From NCBI GenBank assembly GCA_020724545.1, contig DYGR01000024.1, forward strand, positions 1-45,195: DNA of 45,195 bases, written 5' to 3'. This document shows positions 35,179 through 43,101 of the stretch, piece by piece. The position numbers and the translations under genes are program-made. The DNA is from Candidatus Methanoperedens nitratireducens. GTDB lineage: Archaea; Halobacteriota; Methanosarcinia; Methanosarcinales; Methanoperedenaceae. How positions within the stretch are numbered: position 1 is the first letter of the stretch; each line of letters opens with the position of its first letter. The notes beneath the pieces are model-generated. The model had not been told where the DNA came from. It did no database searches and saw only the letters and a list, made by a program, of their open reading frames with translations.

Positions 35179-35250
35179 AACCGCAGATAAACGCAAATGA
35201 ACGCAGATTTGCTGCATTGTATCTGCGTTTATCCGCGTTCATCTGCGGTT
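35179..35250. repeat. Inverted tandem-unit hairpin, CGCAGAT family (copy 4, nearly perfect)
   Basis: The left arm 35179-35208 begins AACCGCAGATAAACGCAAAT and the right arm 35221-35250 ends GCGTTCATCTGCGGTT; the two are complementary over 30 bases with a 12-base loop and few mismatches. It separates the convergent nitroreductase gene and clpB remnant. Confidence 0.88.
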
Positions 35251-35257
35251 CGAATTC

Positions 35258-36116
35258 TCATAAGTTTGGCGGGAGACTATAACTTCCAGCTTTTCTGAAC
35301 ACAATCTTATCATTCTCTACATCCACCTCTATTGAGTCCCCTTCACCTAACTCTTTATTGAGCATCTTCATTGACAGGGGATCAAGGATCTTATGCTGTA
35401 TTGTCCGCTTCAGGGGCCGTGCGCCGTATGAAGGGTCATAGCCTGTTCTCGCTATGAAATCCTTTGCTTTCTCCGTGAGGCTGATGCTTATCTTCCTCTC
35501 TATATCATCAAGCTCTGATGGCATGCTGTCAATCTCGATCCTGAGTTTTGATGCAGCCTCGTCGATCAGGTCGATCGCCTTATCAGGCAGGAACCTGTCT
35601 GTTATGTAGCGGTGGGAGAGCATCGCTGCTGCAATGAGCGCTGAATCTTTAATCCGCACGCCGTGGTGCACCTCGTATCTTTCTTTTAATCCTCTGAGTA
35701 TTGATATCGTCCTTTGATGCACCGTTCTCCTTCATGATCCTGGCAGAAATGCCGTTTTTCTCATCTGATATGGCAAGCAGGAGATGTTCTGTGCTCAGGT
35801 ATTCATCCCTGAGGTTCGCCATTTCATGGAAAGCAGCCTCAACCACGCTGTTCAGCCTCGGGGTAGTGTAGAGCTGCCCCGCCCCTGCGCCTTCCACGCG
35901 CGGGAGCCTGTCGATCTCTTCTTCAAGCCGGGATACTATCCCTGCAGCGTTTGCGCCGAGTTTGTGCAGTATCTGAAGGGTCAAACCTTCCTTCTGGTTG
36001 ATCAGCGCAAGAAGAAGGTGCTCTACCTCAAGCTGCTGCTGGTTTCTATCAAGAACTATACTCTGCGCATCTGCTAATGCTTCCTGGGCTTTGATGGTGA
36101 ATCTATCGAATCGCAT
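35258..36116 (-). pseudogene. clpB: clpB remnant with two internal deletions
   Basis: From 36116 the frame encodes a full Clp N-domain (MRFDRFTIKAQEALADAQSI to KENGASKDD). Near 35710 it jumps, out of frame, to the end of the first ATPase domain ([38 protein letters not shown]). Near 35495 it jumps in frame from [11 protein letters not shown] to [31 protein letters not shown], the last 70 residues of ClpB. Both Walker A and B sets, most of the middle coiled-coil domain and the second ATPase core are lost; about 860 residues are expected, about 290 remain. It cannot disaggregate proteins. The two pieces read as separate ORFs, 36116-35649 and 35722-35258. Confidence 0.92.
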
Positions 36117-36237
36117 TGGGGGTCTCTCGTTAATTGGTGGTTTTAAGATTAAAAATTTCGGATGCTTTCAGGAACATCGTCAAGTAAGCAAGGCTATTTG
36201 CCAGTATAAAACAATATGTTATATATCAATTAAGAGT

Positions 36238-36361
36238 CTATCCGAAAAGTTAAAACCACAGAGAGCACAGAGAACACAGAGACGTATTTTAAAAATCTCC
36301 GTGCCCTCTGTGTCCTCTGTGGTTCATTCAGAAAGATACTATTGATTGATTTTTCGGATAG
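36238..36361. repeat. Nested inverted repeat with inner CACAGAG-family hairpin
   Basis: Inner arms: AACCACAGAGAGCACAGAGA plus ACACAGAGA (36254-36282) and TCTCCGTGCCCTCTGTGTCC plus TCTGTGGTT (36296-36324), three 9-nt units each. They are enclosed by a second inverted pair, CTATCCGAAAA (36239-36249) and TTTTCGGATAG (36351-36361). It lies between the clpB remnant and the CAP-domain gene. Confidence 0.85.
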
Positions 36362-36415
36362 GATCTAATATCATAAGAGTATAAGGTTAGACAGAAGAAA
36401 GGTGGGGGAAGAGAA

Positions 36416-37084
36416 ATGGGGAGAAACTGGGTCAGGTTCCTGATCGTTCTCATAATATTATTTTTGGCATGGAATAATTACCAGCCGATAGAGATAGTAT
36501 TTAATCCGGTTATCGATTACGATGACACAGATCATACCTCTGATAGTTCTTACAGACTAAAGGAACCTGCAGACGAAATTGTAAAAGGAACAACAATTAA
36601 TCAGTCTGAGATTAATATCAGCTTATTAGAGAACAGGATCCACGAATTAATCAATGAAAAAAGACAACAGAATGGGTTATCCACTTTAGGGTATGATCCT
36701 GATATTGCAAATATAGCACGAAACAATAGTCAGGATATGGCAGATAATGACTATTTTGATCACATTAATCCCGATGGAGAAAATCCCACTGACAGAGGGA
36801 TAAAATCAGGATATCGATGCTTTAAATATTATGGTTCTTATTATACATACGGTCTTGCTGAAAATCTTTATAAAGGTTATTTATATAACTCAATAATATA
36901 TTATAAAGACTTTACGTCTTATAACTGGAATACCCCTGAAGAAATAGCACAGTCAGCTGTAGATGGCTGGATGGACAGCCCCGGGCACAGGAAAAATATT
37001 TTAAAGCCAACTTATGATAGAGAAGGCATAGGTGTGGCAATAGCCTCTGATATGAGGGTATTAGTAACGCAGAACTTTTGCTGA
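36416..37084 (+). CDS. Membrane-anchored CAP (SCP/PR-1) domain protein
   Basis: A 222-residue protein. Residues 1-25 (GRNWVRFLIVLIILFLAWNNY) are an uncleaved signal anchor or signal peptide; a polar linker follows to about residue 75. The CAP domain begins at IHELINEKRQQNGLSTLGYDPDIANIARNNSQDM with DYFDHINPDG (metal-binding His), GLAENLY (Glu and CAP motif) and WMDSPGHRKNIL (second His). Extracellular or surface-exposed, perhaps acting on the cell envelope. GGTGGGGG stands 8 bases before the ATG. Stand-alone gene, convergent with trmI. Confidence 0.88.
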   Translation: MGRNWVRFLIVLIILFLAWNNYQPIEIVFNPVIDYDDTDHTSDSSYRLKEPADEIVKGTTINQSEINISLLENRIHELINEKRQQNGLSTLGYDPDIANIARNNSQDMADNDYFDHINPDGENPTDRGIKSGYRCFKYYGSYYTYGLAENLYKGYLYNSIIYYKDFTSYNWNTPEEIAQSAVDGWMDSPGHRKNILKPTYDREGIGVAIASDMRVLVTQNFC

Positions 37085-37093
37085 TTACATAAA

Positions 37094-37837
37094 TCAATAT
37101 CTGGCTATTGTGATAAAACCGGTATGTCCCACTCTTGCAGTTGCAGGACGTGTTCCCCGCTCAGTAAAAGATATCTCGCGCTCCAGAGTCTCAATTGTCC
37201 TCACTTCAGTTAAATCGGTCTTTCCCAGGGCATCCCGTATCTCTTTTGTCTGCTCAAAAAAGGGCGAATATACAGCAAGAAAACCCCCTGGATAGATAAC
37301 CCGCGGGATATGGGGTATTACCGCTGGTGCATCGCCTGTATCCAGGGTTATCACATCGAATCTCTCATCCAGTTTCTGGATCTCCGCAACTATATCCCCG
37401 TGGCGTAGTTCAACATTAGACAGACCCGCAAGTTCTATATTCTGCTGTGCAATCCCGATAAATTCATCCCTGATCTCATACGAGATCACCTTTTTTGCTA
37501 TTCCCCCGAGATAGATAGCCAGTATCCCTGAACCTGTTCCTGCATCCAGTACATAATCAGAAGAACACAACCCTGTGTTTGATATAATTACCCCGATATC
37601 TTTTGGCATCATAGGGGCTCCGCTGCGTTTTACATGAGCAAAAAGATCAGGGGCTCTGGGTTTCTGTATTATGAACTCAATACCGAGATGAGATGTTATC
37701 CTATCGCCATATGATTTTGTCCTGAGCTCTTCAAGTTTTATTACTCCAAGGTCGGTATGCAGTTCTCCTTCAGGCCTGGCAAAATACTCTTTAACTTTTC
37801 CTCTATAATATGTCTTTAAGATTACCGGTGTCTCCAT
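37094..37837 (-). CDS. trmI: tRNA (adenine-N1)-methyltransferase, TrmI type
   Basis: A 247-residue enzyme that methylates A57/A58 in the tRNA T-loop. The N-terminal strand domain carries FIIQKPRAPDLFAHVKRSGAPMMPKDIG, typical of TrmI; the SAM site is VLDAGTGSGILAIYLG, with YEIRDEFIGIAQQNIELAG (acidic residue binding the ribose) and DVITLDTGDAP in motif IV. The C-terminal RTIETLEREISFTERGTRPATARVGHTGF is the family's tail. Length normal for archaea. No binding site of note; convergent with the CAP-domain gene, 9 bases apart. Confidence 0.93.
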   Translation of the reverse strand: METPVILKTYYRGKVKEYFARPEGELHTDLGVIKLEELRTKSYGDRITSHLGIEFIIQKPRAPDLFAHVKRSGAPMMPKDIGVIISNTGLCSSDYVLDAGTGSGILAIYLGGIAKKVISYEIRDEFIGIAQQNIELAGLSNVELRHGDIVAEIQKLDERFDVITLDTGDAPAVIPHIPRVIYPGGFLAVYSPFFEQTKEIRDALGKTDLTEVRTIETLEREISFTERGTRPATARVGHTGFITIARY

Positions 37838-37886
37838 TAGTTCTCCGTCTTGCTAATATAGGAGCTGATAGATTAAGACTATAGGT

Positions 37887-38246
37887 ATGAATTACGTAAA
37901 TATCAATGGTAAAAAATATTCCTTGAATACCCTGAAACTTTTAACAGGCCAGAAGGAACTGGATATTGAAAAAATCCCGGATAATATCCTTGTTATCGCG
38001 CAGGCCATGGACGAACCAGATGAGTTGCCCTATCTCATAGAGACCATAAAATCGTTAGAGATCGATAACAAAGAGAAATTCAGGTTTGCACTGTTTCGGG
38101 TTCAAATCGATGCTCAACTGCACATGGATGAGGACCTGATGAGGTACCAGAAGCGCCTTTTTGTATCGCAGGTAATTGAAATGCTGCTCTATGAGGAGCT
38201 GTATTTCGAAGCATTTAAAAAGGAGGAGGATGAAGAGGATGAGTGA
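37887..38246 (+). CDS. Small acidic hypothetical protein
   Basis: A 119-residue protein I do not recognise. It is predicted to be mostly helical after residue 30, with the middle KSLEIDNKEKFRFALFRVQIDAQLHMDEDL and an acidic tail KKEEDEEDE. No Cys and no membrane segment. Its stop codon TGA (38244-38246) is the first codon of a hairpin repeat (TGAACGCAGATG), so its C-terminus is at, and possibly defined by, that repeat. Divergent from trmI with 49 bases between. Confidence 0.65.
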   Translation: MNYVNINGKKYSLNTLKLLTGQKELDIEKIPDNILVIAQAMDEPDELPYLIETIKSLEIDNKEKFRFALFRVQIDAQLHMDEDLMRYQKRLFVSQVIEMLLYEELYFEAFKKEEDEEDE

Positions 38247-38294
38247 ACGCAGATGCAGGTTATCTGCGTTTATCTGCGTTCATCGGCGGTTAAT
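38244..38294. repeat. Inverted tandem-unit hairpin, CGCAGAT family (asymmetric copy)
   Basis: The right arm (38262-38294: ATCTGCGTTTATCTGCGTTC then ATCGGCGGTTAAT) is complete, but the left arm has only one unit (TGAACGCAGATG). The missing part coincides with the end of the small acidic gene. Confidence 0.75.
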
Positions 38295-38369
38295 AAAATT
38301 GAACATAAAATACGGAAATCTAAGAAATAGGCTATCATTATATACAATAAAAAACATTTCAGCGCGATC

Positions 38370-39521
38370 ATGTACGCTAACAGGATAAATTCATTACCCC
38401 CCTATCTATTTGCAGCTATCGATAGAGCAAGAACAGAGGCCATAAGGAGAGGCGTTGATGTCATCAACCTCAGTATCGGCGATCCTGATATGCCCACTCC
38501 GCCCCATATCGTGGAGGCGATGAAAAAATCAATCCATGATCCAGCCAGGCACAGGTATCCATCGTACGAGGGGATGCTGTCTTTCAGGACCGAAGCAGCA
38601 AGATGGTATAAAAAGACCATGAACATCGATCTCAACCCTGAGGATGAGGTCCTCACGCTAATAGGTTCAAAAGAGGGGCTCGCCCACATTCCGCTTGCAT
38701 TTTTAAACCCAGGTGATATCTCTCTTGTTCCTGACCCTGCGTATCCTGTATATAATATCGGTTCGATCCTTGCAGACGGAAAACCCTTCAGGATGCCGTT
38801 ACTTTCCGAGAACGATTTCCTTCCTGACCTTGAAGCAATACCCGCTGATGTAGCTAAAGAGGCGAAGCTCATGTTTCTTAATTACCCCAACAACCCTACC
38901 TCCGCAACTGCTACATTTGGGTTTTTTGAGGATGTAGTGGATTTTGCGAATGAGAATGATATACTGGTTGTTCACGATAATGCTTACTCTGAGATGACCT
39001 ACGATGGTTATAAAGCGCCAAGTTTCCTGAACGTAAGCGGTGCTAAGGATGTAGGCATAGAGGTGCATTCCCTGTCCAAAACATACAATATGACAGGCTG
39101 GAGGATCGGCTTCGCAGTCGGGAACCACGACATGATTGCTGGTCTTGGAAAGGTGAAAACAAACGTGGATTCAGGTGCGTTTGAAGCGGTTCAGGAAGCA
39201 GGGATCGCTGCTCTCTCAGGCCCGCAGGACTGTGTCCGTGAAATGAACAGGATATATAAGGATAGAAGAGATGCACTTCTCATGGGCCTGAAGGAGCTCG
39301 GGCTTGAGGTAAAACCTCCCAGGGCCACATTCTATGTGTGGGCACATGTCAGTGGTGAATCCCAGAATTTTGCAAAGATGCTTCTTGAGAAAGCAGGGAT
39401 AGTAGCTACACCCGGTATAGGGTTTGGTGAATCTGGCGAGGGGTATATAAGGTTTGCACTGACCCAGCCTGTTGATAGAATCAATGAAGCAGTTGAGAGA
39501 ATGCGTGAACTGGATATTTAA
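38370..39521 (+). CDS. dapL: LL-diaminopimelate aminotransferase
   Basis: A 383-residue PLP enzyme that converts tetrahydrodipicolinate to LL-diaminopimelate in lysine synthesis. The opening [46 protein letters not shown] and [45 protein letters not shown], the PLP-lysine motif [15 protein letters not shown] and [14 protein letters not shown] match the DapL type. A TATA-like ATTATATAC lies about 30 bases before the ATG. No other lysine genes are nearby, so it is transcribed alone or with idsA. Confidence 0.9.
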   Translation: MYANRINSLPPYLFAAIDRARTEAIRRGVDVINLSIGDPDMPTPPHIVEAMKKSIHDPARHRYPSYEGMLSFRTEAARWYKKTMNIDLNPEDEVLTLIGSKEGLAHIPLAFLNPGDISLVPDPAYPVYNIGSILADGKPFRMPLLSENDFLPDLEAIPADVAKEAKLMFLNYPNNPTSATATFGFFEDVVDFANENDILVVHDNAYSEMTYDGYKAPSFLNVSGAKDVGIEVHSLSKTYNMTGWRIGFAVGNHDMIAGLGKVKTNVDSGAFEAVQEAGIAALSGPQDCVREMNRIYKDRRDALLMGLKELGLEVKPPRATFYVWAHVSGESQNFAKMLLEKAGIVATPGIGFGESGEGYIRFALTQPVDRINEAVERMRELDI

Positions 39522-39611
39522 TATAGAAAAGACTATTTATAATAAGCTATAATAAGGGAATATGAGTTTAAATAGAAACTCTTTTGTTTACTTCGGTAAT
39601 GGGAGTACCTA

Positions 39612-40526
39612 ATGGATATTGAACAGCTTTTAGCAGAGCGTGCAAGACTTGTAGATTCAGAACTGTCAGATCTGCTTCTTGATATCAGGCCCCCTGAGCT
39701 TGCGGCTGCGGTCGCATATGCCATAGATTCTAAAGGAAAGCGCATACGCCCTGCCCTTGTTACACTTTCATGTGAAGCAGTGGGCGGCACTGCCAGAGAT
39801 GCAAGTTTTGCAGCCGCTTCAATTGAGTTGATACATTCATCATCCCTGGTTCTGGATGATGTAATTGATAAATCAGAAAAAAGGCGCGGAAGACATACAA
39901 TCCATAAGATGTGGGGCACTGACATGGCCCTTCTTACAGTCCAGATCCTTGCAGCCCTCTCACTTAAGATAGCGGCACGCGACCCAAGGCTCATACATGC
40001 CATAGCCGACTCATTATTCTATATGGGAGAAGGAGAAGCAATGGAACTTGTTGATTTTGCAAAGGATAAGAAAAGCTATCTTGAGCTTGCGTTCAGAAAG
40101 ACAGGTTCATTGTTCGGTTCTGCTGCCGAGGTCGGTGCTTTAGTGGGCGGAGGAGCTCAGGAACAAATTAAAAACTTCACAGGATTCGGCACTCATATTG
40201 GTATAGCTTTTCAGATCCGTGATGATATTCTGGACTGCATATCAAAAGAGGAGGACATAGGTAAACCAGTAAAAAATGATCTTTTTATGGGAAGACCATC
40301 AATAGTGATCCTTGATGCGCTTAATTCAGGTATTTCAATTGAGAGAATGATGAAATGCAACAACGGCGAATTGATGCATCTTGTTTCTGATTCTATAGAT
40401 TATGCAGAGGAAGTGGCACGAGAAGAACTTGAACTTGCAAAGGGTTATATTGAAACGCTTGATGAAAGCCCTGCAAAAAGGAGGCTTAAAGAGCTGGGCG
40501 AGTATATTATTAACCGCAGTAAGTAA
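39612..40526 (+). CDS. idsA: Polyprenyl diphosphate synthase (GGPP/FPP type)
   Basis: A 304-residue all-helical enzyme that builds the C15-C20 chains of archaeal membrane lipids. First aspartate-rich motif LVLDDVIDKSEKRRGRHTIH at about residues 79-98, second FQIRDDILD near residue 204; GKRIRPALV precedes them. GGGAG (39601-39605) is the binding site for the ATG at 39612. The radical SAM gene begins 2 bases after the stop, so they form an operon, suggesting the partner modifies an isoprenoid or lipid (inference). Confidence 0.93.
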   Translation: MDIEQLLAERARLVDSELSDLLLDIRPPELAAAVAYAIDSKGKRIRPALVTLSCEAVGGTARDASFAAASIELIHSSSLVLDDVIDKSEKRRGRHTIHKMWGTDMALLTVQILAALSLKIAARDPRLIHAIADSLFYMGEGEAMELVDFAKDKKSYLELAFRKTGSLFGSAAEVGALVGGGAQEQIKNFTGFGTHIGIAFQIRDDILDCISKEEDIGKPVKNDLFMGRPSIVILDALNSGISIERMMKCNNGELMHLVSDSIDYAEEVAREELELAKGYIETLDESPAKRRLKELGEYIINRSK

Positions 40527-40528
40527 CT

Positions 40529-41566
40529 ATGGAAAAAGATCGCTCTGGCTCTTTTTATAATTATCTTCCTGAGGGATGCCGCCTCTGCTATAAGGGGGCA
40601 AAGATGGTCATCTTTATTACAGGATTATGCGAAAGAAACTGCTTTTACTGTCCTGTTTCAGAGGTGAGGCGCAAGAAGGATTTAATCTTTGCAAATGAGA
40701 GGCCCATCAGGATGGATGAGGATTTGATCGAAGAAGCCATCTCAATGGATGCTCTTGGAACCGGCATAACAGGAGGAGAGCCTCTTCTAAGAACAGAGAG
40801 GGTGGTTCATTACATACGTCTTCTTAAGGACAGGTTTGGCGCCTCTCATCATGTACATCTATATACTGCTCTTGCGCCCGGGATAGAAGTGCTTGAGTCT
40901 TTGAGGAGTGCAGGTCTTGATGAGATCAGGTTCCATCCTCCGCTTCATATGTGGGCCGATATCAACAGGACGCCTTATCGCAGGTCGATCATTTCTGCCA
41001 GTGAACTTGGTCTTTCAGCGGGAATCGAGATACCATCTATATCATCCGATCCTGGCGGTATTTTGTCCTTACTGGATGAAGTGGGCGGCTTCCTGAACCT
41101 GAACGAGCTTGAGTTCTCTGAAACAAATGCAGATGAGCTTAAGATACGGGGCTATGTAACTCTGGATGATGTTTCATCTGCTGCCCTTGGAAGCAAAGAG
41201 GCGGCTGGATCACTGGTTAAATCATTACAGGGCAGCAGGATCCATTTCTGCTCTTCGAGGTTTAAGGATTCCGTTCAGCTCAGGGAGAGATTTAGACGCA
41301 TTGCAAATAAGAACGCACGGGATTTTGATGAGGTAACTGATGATGGAACCATTGTCTATGGACTTATCAAGGGGAATTGCTTAAGGATCCTGCAAGAGGC
41401 CGAAGTTACAGAGGATATGTACTCTATTCAGGATGGTTCTGTTGAGACCGCCTGGTGGATAACCGAGGATCTGGCAGAGGAGTTGAAGAGAACAGGGTGC
41501 AGTATTTCGGTTATTGAGCGTTACCCGATGAAAAACGGTATGATTGTAGAAAAGACCCCTCTTTAG
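40529..41566 (+). CDS. Radical SAM protein coupled to idsA
   Basis: A 345-residue enzyme with the iron-sulfur motif GLCERNCFYCPV (about residues 34-45) and the GITGGEPLL motif (SAM binding). An extra pair, CRLC (about residues 18-21), precedes the core. FHPPLHMW and DEIRF complete the barrel. I recognise it only as a conserved archaeal radical SAM family without known substrate. It starts 2 bases after idsA and is probably translated with it. The stop TAG is part of a CCCCT/AGGGG hairpin that faces the 3' end of the convergent RNase P RNA. Confidence 0.85.
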   Translation: MEKDRSGSFYNYLPEGCRLCYKGAKMVIFITGLCERNCFYCPVSEVRRKKDLIFANERPIRMDEDLIEEAISMDALGTGITGGEPLLRTERVVHYIRLLKDRFGASHHVHLYTALAPGIEVLESLRSAGLDEIRFHPPLHMWADINRTPYRRSIISASELGLSAGIEIPSISSDPGGILSLLDEVGGFLNLNELEFSETNADELKIRGYVTLDDVSSAALGSKEAAGSLVKSLQGSRIHFCSSRFKDSVQLRERFRRIANKNARDFDEVTDDGTIVYGLIKGNCLRILQEAEVTEDMYSIQDGSVETAWWITEDLAEELKRTGCSISVIERYPMKNGMIVEKTPL

Positions 41567-41569
41567 GGG

Positions 41570-41898
41570 AGTGAGGAGAGTAAGCCCCTTTATGTTTAGC
41601 GCAAAGGGCTACACCCTTGTCGCGCTTATGCGGCATTCAGCTTTGCGCCGTACTCGGACAGGTCTGGACTGCCCTTTTATCCTATTTCGGCTTGCACCCG
41701 CGGGGATTCGCCGTTCCATCCACAAAACGCATGACCTCATTCTTTCAAAATCATCGCATTTCTGCGCTGCGGTATCGTTTCTGTTCCAGAGCCAGGATTC
41801 TCACCCTACACACTTGAATGTGTCCGCGGTCCAGAAGGTGAGGGGACTTTCCTCAGCAGTAGATCTACTACCGGCAGCCGCCCTTCCTCTCTCCACCT
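41570..41898 (-). ncRNA. rnpB: RNase P RNA (archaeal type A)
   Basis: The catalytic RNA that matures tRNA 5' ends. Read on the minus strand: GTGGAGAG near the 5' end (41888-41895) pairs with CTCTCCTCAC at the 3' end (41571-41580) as P1; GAGGAAAGTCC is CR-I; AACAGAAA is CR-II; GGAACGGCGAATCCCC with GGTGCAAGCCGAAATAGG follows as CR-III and L15/P15 region; the 3' side has GGCTTACT. A TATA box stands about 20 bases upstream. The plus-strand ORFs over this locus are spurious. Exact ends to within about 10 bases. Confidence 0.93.
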
Positions 41899-41916
41899 AT
41901 CTACTACGTATTAACG

Positions 41917-41924
41917 TTTATATC
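41917..41924 (-). promoter_or_regulatory. TATA box of rnpB
   Basis: Minus-strand GATATAAA (41917-41924) is positioned about 22-27 bases before the expected RNase P RNA 5' end near 41898, the spacing for an archaeal promoter. Confidence 0.6.
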
Positions 41925-41978
41925 TACCGATAATTTGATTATGAAGATGACGTTTAAAGAGGTTCAGGTGTAAATAAC

Positions 41979-42161
41979 ATGAAAAGAGACCTGATGGATA
42001 TCCTGTGCTGCCCGATGTGTAAAGGCGATCTCGTACTTGAAGTAACAGAAGAGAATGAAAAAGAAATAGTGAAAGGAACTCTATACTGCGGAAAATGCAA
42101 AGAGTATTACCCGATCGATGATGGCATTCCGAATATGCTGCCGCCTGATCTGAGAGAATAG
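41979..42161 (+). CDS. Trm112-family zinc protein
   Basis: A 60-residue protein. LMDILCCPMCKGDLVLEV with Cys10/Cys11/Cys14 and LYCGKCKEYYPIDDGIPNMLPPD with Cys37 and Cys40 match Trm112/YcaR proteins. Archaeal Trm112 binds and activates several SAM methyltransferases acting on tRNA, rRNA and release factor; the TrmI-type enzyme in this window belongs to another class and need not be a partner. GGTG lies about 12 bases before the ATG. Divergent from rnpB. Confidence 0.9.
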   Translation: MKRDLMDILCCPMCKGDLVLEVTEENEKEIVKGTLYCGKCKEYYPIDDGIPNMLPPDLRE

Positions 42162-42221
42162 CTGAATTAAAAATTCAATCTGCTAGAAATCCTTTCAATA
42201 ATTGCATTTTTAACTGAAAAA

Positions 42222-42803
42222 ATGGAAAATATGATCAAAACAGTTTGCGTCTTCAGTTCATCGAGTTCAGCAGTAAATTCTGTATACCGTGATACAGCTA
42301 TAGATCTGGGAAAAAGGCTCGGTCAGGAAGGTTTTGATTTAACTTTCGGTGGAGCCAATATGGGATTGATGGGAATTATCGCAAGAACAGCACAAAACCA
42401 CGGAGCAAAAGTTACTGGCGTAATTCCCAGGTCACTGGTAGAGAAGGGCATTGCATATCAAACTGCTGATGAGCTAATAACATCAAATAATTTGCGCGAT
42501 AGAAAAGAAATCATTGAATCAAAATCTGATGCCTTTATCGCATTGCCTGGCGGTTTTGGAACGATGGAAGAAATTATGGAGATACTCACTCTAAAGCAGC
42601 TCCAGCTTCATAATAAACCGATTGTTTTCATAAATACTAACGGCTACTATGACAATCTGATAGCTCAGTTTGAAATTGGATATCAGGAGAATTTTGTGAA
42701 AAAGGATTTTAAAGAATTATACTATGTTTCAAAATTCGCTGAAGATGCGATAGAATATATAAAGCACTACACTCCTAAACAATTGTCTGGTAAATGGTTT
42801 TGA
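42222..42803 (+). CDS. LOG-family nucleotide 5'-monophosphate phosphoribohydrolase
   Basis: A 193-residue Rossmann-fold enzyme. CVFSSSSSAVNSVYRD at the start, LTFGGANMGLMGIIA, and LPGGFGTMEEIMEILTLKQL, with the PGGxGTxxE catalytic motif of LOG (TIGR00730) proteins. These split cytokinin nucleotides or AMP into base and ribose 5-phosphate. Length and motif order are normal. In archaea its physiological substrate is unknown; a nucleotide-salvage role is likely. ATG at 42222 follows a TTTTAACTGAAAAA stretch without a strong binding site. Confidence 0.9.
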   Translation: MENMIKTVCVFSSSSSAVNSVYRDTAIDLGKRLGQEGFDLTFGGANMGLMGIIARTAQNHGAKVTGVIPRSLVEKGIAYQTADELITSNNLRDRKEIIESKSDAFIALPGGFGTMEEIMEILTLKQLQLHNKPIVFINTNGYYDNLIAQFEIGYQENFVKKDFKELYYVSKFAEDAIEYIKHYTPKQLSGKWF

Positions 42804-43101
42804 AAGTTATAGCTTCAATCTTTTACCTACTCCACAACCTAATGTTTTATTGGACCCGTTCATTTAGACACAAATATTAAAGATAATACCATCAATGTAG
42901 CTATACTATTTGGTTTTCAGAAGTGGGATCAGATAGTGTGTGCTGTACCTAATTAGGTACATGCAAAATTTAGGATACCATGGGAACTCAGGATATAAAG
43001 TAAATAATCTGAAATCGTGATGTTAAGGATATATACTTAAATTAAAATTTACAAGAGTGGAAAGTTCGGAATGTCCAATCAAAACAACTATTCGAGTGCT
43101 A

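Noticed and set aside
18129..38294. Repeated arms considered as CRISPR arrays
   Set aside because: There are no equal-length unique spacers and no cas genes; the arms form hairpins instead.
41571..41933. Open plus-strand frames of 120 and 66 codons
   Set aside because: They lie antisense over the RNase P RNA, whose conserved elements account for the sequence.
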